A stretch of 64,000 nucleotides of DNA from Actinopolyspora halophila DSM 43834. Lineage in GTDB: Bacteria > Actinomycetota > Actinomycetes > Mycobacteriales > Pseudonocardiaceae. Where the stretch lies: NCBI RefSeq assembly GCF_000371785.1, contig NZ_AQUI01000002.1, forward strand, positions 1,229,122-1,293,121, written 5' to 3'. Shown piece after piece: positions 58,654 to 64,000 of this stretch. How positions within the stretch are numbered: the first letter of the stretch is position 1; each line of letters begins with the position of its first letter. Both the position numbers and the translations under genes were made by a program. Below the pieces are notes generated by a model. It was not told the DNA's origin and searched no databases. It was given only the letters and a program-made list of their open reading frames with translations.

Positions 58654-58914
58654 TTACGCCGCTTCGGAGTCGGCGCACCGGAGAGCGGTGCTCTCGTCCC
58701 GGGACCTGCGCAGTCCGTCCAGGACGCGGGCGAGCAGCGGTGGTTCGGGTGGAGTCCACTGTGAAACGGGGGCTCCGGGGGAGATCACGGAACGATGTTC
58801 TCCCCGCGTTCCTCCCCGCTGCGACAGTTCTCCGTGGAACGCGAGCACGTAGCCGGGTGTTCTGGGGGCGGGTTTGCGGGATGAATCCGACCGGGGGATC
58901 GGAGGGGCCGTCAC
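58654..58914 (-). CDS. Possible small hypothetical protein
   Basis: A candidate of 86 aa, convergent with nucS. Codon use is only moderately biased; the middle (YVLAFHGELSQ) and end (LLARVLDGLRR) look protein-like. No domain recognised and no convincing ribosome binding site. Kept with low confidence. Confidence 0.35.
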   Translation of the reverse strand: MTAPPIPRSDSSRKPAPRTPGYVLAFHGELSQRGGTRGEHRSVISPGAPVSQWTPPEPPLLARVLDGLRRSRDESTALRCADSEAA

Positions 58915-58999
58915 GATCTCACTCCTTCACGACGGGATCGCCCGTCGGACGGGGCCGTGGCTGGACGGGGTCTCGAACTTCGAGGTGGGAGCGGGCCGC

Positions 59000-59110
59000 T
59001 CAGCCGTGGGGAACACCGCTGCGTGGTGGTTCGCTCAGCCAACGCAGCAGCAGCCACGGGCCGAGAACCAGTGTCACGGCGAGCAGCGCGAGTATCTCCG
59101 CGATCCCCAT
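59000..59110 (-). CDS. Single-helix membrane microprotein
   Basis: A 36-aa frame starting MGIAEILALLAVTLVLGPW: a short N terminus, one hydrophobic helix (about 4-24) and a basic tail (RSGVPHG at the end). Upstream on the coding strand is AAGGAAGCAGGTG. GC3 and length fit small membrane proteins. It lies between nucS and the IS607 remnant, just downstream of the tnpB end. No family recognised. Confidence 0.45.
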   Translation of the reverse strand: MGIAEILALLAVTLVLGPWLLLRWLSEPPRSGVPHG

Positions 59111-59114
59111 GCCA

Positions 59115-59789
59115 TCACCTGCTTCCTTTTCGTTGATCATGACTGGTCATCGTTGATCGTGTGAGTAAGGATGTTTCGCCCTCCACTCGCCGATGCGGCG
59201 GGTTGGAGTCCGGGAGGGGTGTTTCCTCCGGTCGGCGATCACGCTCGTGCAGGATGCGTTTCACCCGCTGGTGTGAGGTGTGCAAGGAGATGTCGGGGTC
59301 TCCGTACCGGTGCAGGATCGTGATCGCTGCCGCGTGGTCGGCGTGCCACACGTTCCCGCACCGGGTGCAGTGAAGCCGGTCCCCGAACCGGGTGCCGAGG
59401 CATCCGCAGCAGGGGCGACTTGTGACGTGTAGGCCGCGTTGACCAGCGACAACGCCGAACTTCGGCGTTCCGACACGCTGGATAGCGCTTCCGCCAGCGC
59501 TCCTTTGGTCCACTGGTTCAGGCGCCGCTTCCCGATGGGCGGTGATGTCGGCCAGGGTGTCGCGCAGCGTTTCTTTCCGCGCGTTCGCCAACACCCCGAA
59601 CGCCTCGGCGGTTCCGTCCGCGAGCCACTGGTCCCGGATCGCCCGGTCTGTCACGCCCACTCCGGCGATCGACCCGAACTCGCGCCACACCTTCGCTCGT
59701 ACCCTGCCCAACCGGCGGGCCTGCTCGGCCAGCGCAGCTCGCTTGCCGGAGTTCAGTCCGTGGCTGTAGGCGATGCGGGTGACCTGCAC
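59115..59789 (-). pseudogene. tnpB: IS607-family TnpB, internally deleted and frameshifted
   Basis: Remnant of an RNA-guided TnpB. N-terminal part (VTRIAYSHGLNSGKRAALAEQ to LADITAHREA) is joined by a large deletion to the C-terminal RLNQWTKGALAEALSSVSERR in another frame. A further base is missing in a C-run near 59412, after TSQVAP, before the zinc finger CCGC...CTRC. The RuvC I and II catalytic region is gone; only the last Asp (HADHAAAI) remains. Full-length relatives are roughly twice this size. Start GTG 59789 overlaps the tnpA stop. Confidence 0.8.
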
Positions 59790-60394
59790 TACTCGCCTCC
59801 GAATTCGTCCTTGATCTGCTTTTCGTACCGGCCCAGCCCGGACAGGCGACAGGAACACGTGTGCACGATCGCCAACAGCTCCTGCACCAGTTCCCGCCGC
59901 GGCGACTGCGTTTCCGCGTTCACCACGGTGATCCGGCAATCGTTGCGCTGGGCCACGTGATGCAGGTAGTCGAACTCGAACCGAGCCCACCGGTCTTCGT
60001 GCGCCACCAGCAGGTGTTCGACCTGCCCGTCCTCGACGCGGTCCACGAGCTCCAGGAACTGCGTCCGATGCATGTTCATCCCACCGCCGATTTCGCGGAC
60101 GGTCTCGTCGAGGGTGATGCCGTCAGCGAGACAGAACTGTTCCATCGACGAAACCTGCGATTCCAAGTCATCGCGGTGTCCGCCGCTGGACACGCGGCAG
60201 TACAGCACCGTGAACCGTTGTTACTGACCGGCAGCGAGGTTCAGCACGGATCGCACATCCGTCTCGGTGAAGCAGCGCTGCCCACTTTGGGAACGCCGCA
60301 CCGACAGCAGCCCTTCTCGTTCCCACCGGCGCACCGTGCCGGGAGAACGACCGACCCGTCCAGCGAACTCCCCGATCCGGTAAACCCTGCCCAT
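59789..60394 (-). pseudogene. tnpA: IS607-family TnpA serine recombinase with an in-frame stop
   Basis: MerR-like HTH at the N terminus (MGRVYRIGEFAGRVGRSPGT, start ATG 60394) and a serine-recombinase domain (LYCRVSSGG, catalytic Ser near the start of that domain). A TAA at 60221-60223 splits them in the same frame; the second part could restart at GTG 60208. The catalytic domain is otherwise intact (RVSSGGHRDDLESQ, VAHEDRWARFEFDYL). Confidence 0.8.
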
Positions 60395-60409
60395 CACGTT
60401 CAACTGCAC

Positions 60410-60968
60410 ACAACTCTGAACGAAAAACCACCCGCCCAGCCATCACCTCCTGTGTTCGTGGTGATGCTATGCGTGCATGGTCGATCGGCGATAGAAGTGA
60501 ACTGATCACTGCACCACTCGGGTTAACAGATCGCCCCGGAAGGGGCTCGTTCGGCGGTTGTTTTTGCTCGTTTCGAGACTCCGAGTAGTCAAATTCGTTC
60601 GCGGCGGCGCGGTGTTCGCCGGGACGGGGCCCGCGGGCCGGTTCTGCTCACCGAGTGTTCCGCCGGGCTCCGGAGCCGCGGCGCCTTCGCGTGCGTGCAG
60701 CTTCTCCTGTGGACGTACGGTTCCGCCGGTGGGGTTCGGCGCGGACTCCGGACGCGGAAGGGGCGAGGGAATCATGTCGAATTCGGGTGTATCGGCACGA
60801 AGCGAATCGGCTCGATCACTCGTTGAGCACGAAACCCCCGCGCCGGCCTCCGAAATCAACGAATTGATATCACCCTCTCTGTGACCCGCCCCACTGTGCG
60901 GTATTGTTCGCCTGTTTTTATAACTGGTGATTACCGTTTGACGTTGTTGATTTTGGAGGTGGGGCGAC
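60410..60968 (+). other. Intergenic region between the IS607 remnant and the symporter gene
   Basis: 559 bases. The right part contains a 36-codon frame (60774-60884) and the symporter ribosome binding site GGAGG (60954-60958). TTGTTGATTTTGG just before is A/T-rich. The left part holds nothing I can name. Confidence 0.4.
60774..60884 (+). CDS. Possible 36-aa peptide upstream of the symporter
   Basis: Frame MSNSGVSARSESARS to EINELISPSL, preceded by GAGGGA four bases before ATG 60774. It could be a short regulatory leader peptide or chance. Serine- and glutamate-rich, no recognised family. Confidence 0.28.
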   Translation: MSNSGVSARSESARSLVEHETPAPASEINELISPSL

Positions 60969-62648
60969 GTGCATGCGTTAGCCCAGGAGCAGCTTCGACT
61001 GGACGCGGGACCGGTCGACTATCTGCTGCTCGCGCTCTACTTCTTGTTCGTGCTGGGAATCGGCTACCTCGCACGGCGCTCGGTCTCGAGTAGCCTCGAC
61101 TTCTTCCTGTCGGGGCGTTCCCTGCCCGCCTGGGTGACCGGACTCGCGTTCGTGGCGGCCAATCTCGGTGCCATCGAGATCATCGGGATGTCCGCCAACG
61201 GCGCCCAGTACGGCATGCCGACCATGCACTACTTCTGGATCGGCGCGATTCCGGCCATGCTGTTCCTCGGCGTGGTGATGATGCCGTTCTACTACGGTTC
61301 CAAAGTGCGCAGCGTTCCCGAGTTCATGCTGCGTCGCTTCGGGAAACCGGCGCACCTGGTCAACGCCATAAGCTTCTCCCTGGCACAGTTGTTGATCGCG
61401 GGAGTGAACCTCTTCCTGCTGGCGAGCATCGTCAACGTGCTGCTCGGCTGGCCCCTCTGGGTCTCGGTGCTGATGGCCGCGGCGATCGTGCTCAGCTACA
61501 CCGGCCTCGGCGGACTGTCCGCGGCCATCTACAACGAGGTGCTGCAGTTCTTCGTGATCGTGGCCGCCCTGTTGCCGCTGACCATCGTCGGCCTGACCAA
61601 GGTCGGTGGCTGGCAGGGACTGGTGGACAAGGTATCGGCCCAGGCCGGTGCGCATCAGCTCTCCGCGTGGCCCGGGAACGAGCTGACCGGTTTCGGCAAC
61701 AATTTCCTGTCCGTGCTGGGAATCGTGTTCGGACTCGGTTTCGTGCTCGCCTTCGGGTACTGGACGACCAACTTCGTCGAGGTCCAGCGCGCGATGGCCT
61801 CCAAGAGCATGTCCGCGGCCCAGCGCACGCCGATCATCGGGGCCTTCCCGAAGATGCTGATCCCGTTCCTGGTGATCATCCCGGGCATGATCGCCGCCGT
61901 GTCGGTGCAGGACATGGTGGTGTTCAAGCAGCAGGGCGAGGGAAACGTCGACTACAACGACGCGATCCTGCTGTTGATGCGGGACCTGCTCCCGAACGGG
62001 ATCCTCGGTGTCGCCCTGGCCGGACTGCTCGCCTCCTTCATGGCCGGGATGGCGGCGAACCTGAGCTCGTTCAACACGGTGTTCACCTACGACATCTGGC
62101 AGGCCTACGTGGTCCGGAACCGTCCGGACGGCTACTACCTGCGCATGGGCCGCTGGGTGACGCTCGGGGCGACGGTGGCCGCGGTCGGGACCGCTTTCAT
62201 CGCATCCGGGTACTCGAACCTGATGGACTACCTGCAGCAGCTCTTCTCGCTGTTCAACGCTCCGCTGTTCGCGACGTTCATCCTCGGTATGTTCTGGAAG
62301 CGCATGACCCCCACGGCGGGGTGGCTCGGTCTGGTGCTGGGTACCTGCGCCTCGCTGAGCATCTTCCTGCTGGCCGAGACCGGGGTGCTGGAGCTTCCCG
62401 GTCAGGGGGCGAGCTTCGTCGGTGCCGGTGCCGCGTTCGTGGTCGACATCGTGGTCAGCGTGGTTGTCAGCATGGTCACCACTCCCAAGCCCGCGGCCGA
62501 GTTGACCGGCCTGGTCTACGGGCTGACGCCGAAGGAGGACCGGACGGCGGCGACCACCGGCGAGGACGCGGGTTGGTATCGCAGGCCCGGTGTGCTCGCG
62601 GGCATAGTCCTGGTGCTGATCGTAATCCTCAACATCGTTTTCGGGTAA
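60969..62648 (+). CDS. Sodium:solute symporter (SSS family)
   Basis: Integral membrane transporter of 559 aa with about 14 helices. SSS signature features: DYLLLALYFLFVLGIGY, SLDFFLSGRSLP, NGAQYGMPTMHYFW, and GLGGLSAAIYNEVLQFF, then AGLLASFMAGMAANLSSFNTVFTYDI. Resembles the sugar or inositol group (SGLT-like) of TIGR00813. It couples uptake to sodium, in keeping with a salt-adapted host (inference). GTG 60969 follows GGAGG. Co-transcribed with the next small gene. Confidence 0.9.
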   Translation: MHALAQEQLRLDAGPVDYLLLALYFLFVLGIGYLARRSVSSSLDFFLSGRSLPAWVTGLAFVAANLGAIEIIGMSANGAQYGMPTMHYFWIGAIPAMLFLGVVMMPFYYGSKVRSVPEFMLRRFGKPAHLVNAISFSLAQLLIAGVNLFLLASIVNVLLGWPLWVSVLMAAAIVLSYTGLGGLSAAIYNEVLQFFVIVAALLPLTIVGLTKVGGWQGLVDKVSAQAGAHQLSAWPGNELTGFGNNFLSVLGIVFGLGFVLAFGYWTTNFVEVQRAMASKSMSAAQRTPIIGAFPKMLIPFLVIIPGMIAAVSVQDMVVFKQQGEGNVDYNDAILLLMRDLLPNGILGVALAGLLASFMAGMAANLSSFNTVFTYDIWQAYVVRNRPDGYYLRMGRWVTLGATVAAVGTAFIASGYSNLMDYLQQLFSLFNAPLFATFILGMFWKRMTPTAGWLGLVLGTCASLSIFLLAETGVLELPGQGASFVGAGAAFVVDIVVSVVVSMVTTPKPAAELTGLVYGLTPKEDRTAATTGEDAGWYRRPGVLAGIVLVLIVILNIVFG

Positions 62649-62675
62649 CCGCGTCCACCGCGTCGGGAGGCAATC

Positions 62676-62951
62676 ATGAGCGAGGAAAACGGCTCCGGTA
62701 CCCAGCAGGGACAGCGTGCGGGGGCTTTCGACATCCGACTGGTCATAGCGGCCCTCTTCGTCCTGTACGGGGCGATCTGCACGCTGATGGGGCTGCTGGG
62801 CACGAGTGAGGAGGAGATAAGCCAGGCCGCCGGAATCAACATCAACCTCTGGAGCGGTCTGGGCATGCTCGTCTTCGCGGGCGCGTTCACGATCTGGGCC
62901 AGGATGCGGCCGATCGTCCTCCCCGCGGACTCGGAGACGCCGAGTTCCTGA
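62676..62951 (+). CDS. Small two-helix membrane protein paired with the symporter
   Basis: Protein of 91 aa with two membrane helices (about 20-42 and 58-78) separated by an acidic loop (GTSEEEISQ). It begins 27 bases after the symporter stop with GGGAGG upstream, so it is probably an accessory subunit or a co-regulated membrane protein. No named family. Confidence 0.7.
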   Translation: MSEENGSGTQQGQRAGAFDIRLVIAALFVLYGAICTLMGLLGTSEEEISQAAGININLWSGLGMLVFAGAFTIWARMRPIVLPADSETPSS

Positions 62952-63314
62952 ACCGGCGGACCTCCCCGGGCCGCCCGAAAGGTCCGGCACGGGAGCGCGC
63001 CCGCGCGTGGCGATCCACGCCACGGGGCGTTGCCCCGGCCGGGCACTCGCCCGGGAACCCCGCGGTGGTGCGGGTGCCCGGGCGGGTGGGACCTTTTCAC
63101 CGGTGGCCCGGCCGATTCGTCGCACGGCCTCCGGGAGCACGTCCGCGCGCAACTGTTGCCCGGACGGATCGTTGTTCCCACGGATGGGACGTGTGAGCGT
63201 CGCGCACCCGGGGCGTCGATGTCGTGTCGTCCCTCGGCGTGCCGTCGCTTCGCGCGAGCCGAGCGCCGATGACATCGCGGCCCGGCGACACAGGATCCGG
63301 TGGGGAGGCCGAGC
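62952..63314 (+). other. Intergenic region before the terminal aldehyde dehydrogenase
   Basis: 363 bases, extremely GC-rich, with many open frames that look like noise. I see no gene, RNA or repeat family copy. GGGGAGG at 63302-63308 serves ATG 63315. Confidence 0.4.
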
Positions 63315-64000
63315 ATGACCCAGACCGCTCGTGGCGGTGCCGAAGAGCGTACCGGGACGGTGATCTCGGAGACGTCGTCCGAATCGGCCTGCTTCGACTC
63401 ACTCGACCCGAGAACGGGGGAGACCGTCGGTACGCACCCGATCCACGATCAAGCCCTGGTCCAGCAGGCGGTCGAGACCGCACGGACCGGGCAGCGGTGG
63501 TGGGAGGAGCTCGGCTTCGAGGGCCGTAAGCGGCGATTGGACACCTGGCGCAGGCTGCTGGCCGCGCGGTTGGACGAAGCGGCGGAGCTGATCTCGTCGG
63601 AGACCGGCAAACCACTGGACGACGCGCGGCTGGAACTGGTCCTGGTCGTCGACCACCTGCACTGGGCAGCGGCGAACGCGCCCAAGGTGCTCGGCAGGCG
63701 CAAGGTCTCGCCCGGGGTGCTGATGGCCAACCAGGCCGCGACGGTGGAGTACCGTCCCTTCGGAGTGGTGGGGGTCATCGGCCCGTGGAACTATCCGGCC
63801 TTCACCCCGATGGGGTCCATAGCCTACGCGCTGGCCGCGGGCAACGCGGTGGTGTTCAAACCGAGTGAGCTCACTCCGGGAGTCGGCGAGTGGTTGGCGA
63901 GCACCTTCGCCGAAGTCGTCCCGGAACACCCGCTGCTCCAGGTCGTCACCGGTTTCGGTGAGACGGGGGCGGCGCTGTGTCGCGCGGGCACGGACAAGGT
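63315..64000 (+). CDS. Aldehyde dehydrogenase, N-terminal part (runs off the window)
   Basis: The first 228 codons of an ALDH from ATG 63315 with GGGGAGG upstream; no stop before the window end. GPWNYPAFTPMGSIAYALAAGN contains the catalytic Asn (in PWNYP), and VVFKPSELTP the cofactor Lys. The PWNYP form differs from the ASNFP form of the two glucarate-pathway enzymes, so this is another ALDH subfamily (succinate-semialdehyde or fatty/aromatic aldehyde type). The catalytic Cys lies beyond the window. Confidence 0.88.
   Translation, partial: MTQTARGGAEERTGTVISETSSESACFDSLDPRTGETVGTHPIHDQALVQQAVETARTGQRWWEELGFEGRKRRLDTWRRLLAARLDEAAELISSETGKPLDDARLELVLVVDHLHWAAANAPKVLGRRKVSPGVLMANQAATVEYRPFGVVGVIGPWNYPAFTPMGSIAYALAAGNAVVFKPSELTPGVGEWLASTFAEVVPEHPLLQVVTGFGETGAALCRAGTDK

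Larger units (their letters stand above)
59115..60394 (-). mobile_element. IS607-type insertion sequence remnant
   Basis: Serine-recombinase tnpA with a nonsense codon followed by a deleted tnpB, in the usual order and overlap for IS607. Members have no terminal inverted repeats, so the exact ends cannot be set from sequence alone. Both genes are disabled, so the element is not autonomous. Confidence 0.75.

Noticed and set aside
60978-63275. 765-codon minus-strand frame opposite the symporter
   Set aside because: Very His/Glu/Arg-rich low-complexity translation, a shadow of the transporter's codon bias.

Overview
The window is a high-GC actinobacterial chromosome segment with frequent GTG and TTG starts. 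Its core (argS-lysA-hom-thrC-thrB-rho-rpmE-prfA-prmC-sua5-wecA-atpI-atpBEFHAGDC-DUF2550, then the PduO-type adenosyltransferase and murA) follows the gene order I recall for Mycobacterium tuberculosis Rv1292-Rv1315, and a nucS homologue (Rv1321 there) follows. Separate atpF and atpH genes and many acidic proteins point away from Mycobacterium, towards a Pseudonocardiales or Actinopolysporales-type actinomycete. That placement is an inference.

Bases 1-11300 hold a sugar-acid catabolism island: an enolase-superfamily dehydratase with a zinc alcohol dehydrogenase, a LysR regulator divergent from 5-dehydro-4-deoxyglucarate dehydratase, two paralogous 2-oxoglutarate-semialdehyde-type dehydrogenases, glucarate dehydratase and a GntP-type permease. 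Together they would convert D-glucarate to 2-oxoglutarate. As read here, the permease gene is broken by two frame changes.

Bases 11400-19100 carry a secreted DUF4360 protein, the rescue hydrolase ArfB, a patatin and a complete urease operon (ureABCFGD). Bases 19400-25700 carry a secreted nuclease/phosphatase-fold protein, a PAS-PAS-GGDEF-EAL protein with a degenerate GGDEF site, cyanase and several small conserved proteins. Bases 25800-26660 hold a decayed phage-type integrase abutting a tRNA-Arg(CCG).

Bases 26900-54200 are the core block: arginyl-tRNA synthetase, the lysine/threonine pathway, transcription termination, ribosome and release-factor genes, a lipid-linked glycan initiator and the F1Fo ATP synthase. 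MurA carries Asp instead of the catalytic Cys. Bases 54400-58650 hold small proteins, a Rieske lipoprotein, a LysE exporter, a Nudix hydrolase and NucS. Bases 59100-60400 are an inactivated IS607-type element, with a nonsense codon in tnpA and the RuvC core missing from tnpB. The right end has an SSS-family symporter, a small membrane partner and the start of an aldehyde dehydrogenase that runs off the window.

The least explained signals are non-coding. They are an intergenic repeat family built of nested hairpins (near 13.1, 38.1 and 40.4 kb) with related hairpin-less copies (19.2, 41.4 kb), two parS-like palindromes (2.43 and 55.32 kb), a terminator-like hairpin just before argS, two hairpins in an unusual gap between atpD and atpC, and a recurring TANNNT box 6-8 nt before the start codon that suggests leaderless transcripts. 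I found no CRISPR array and no convincing new multi-gene system.
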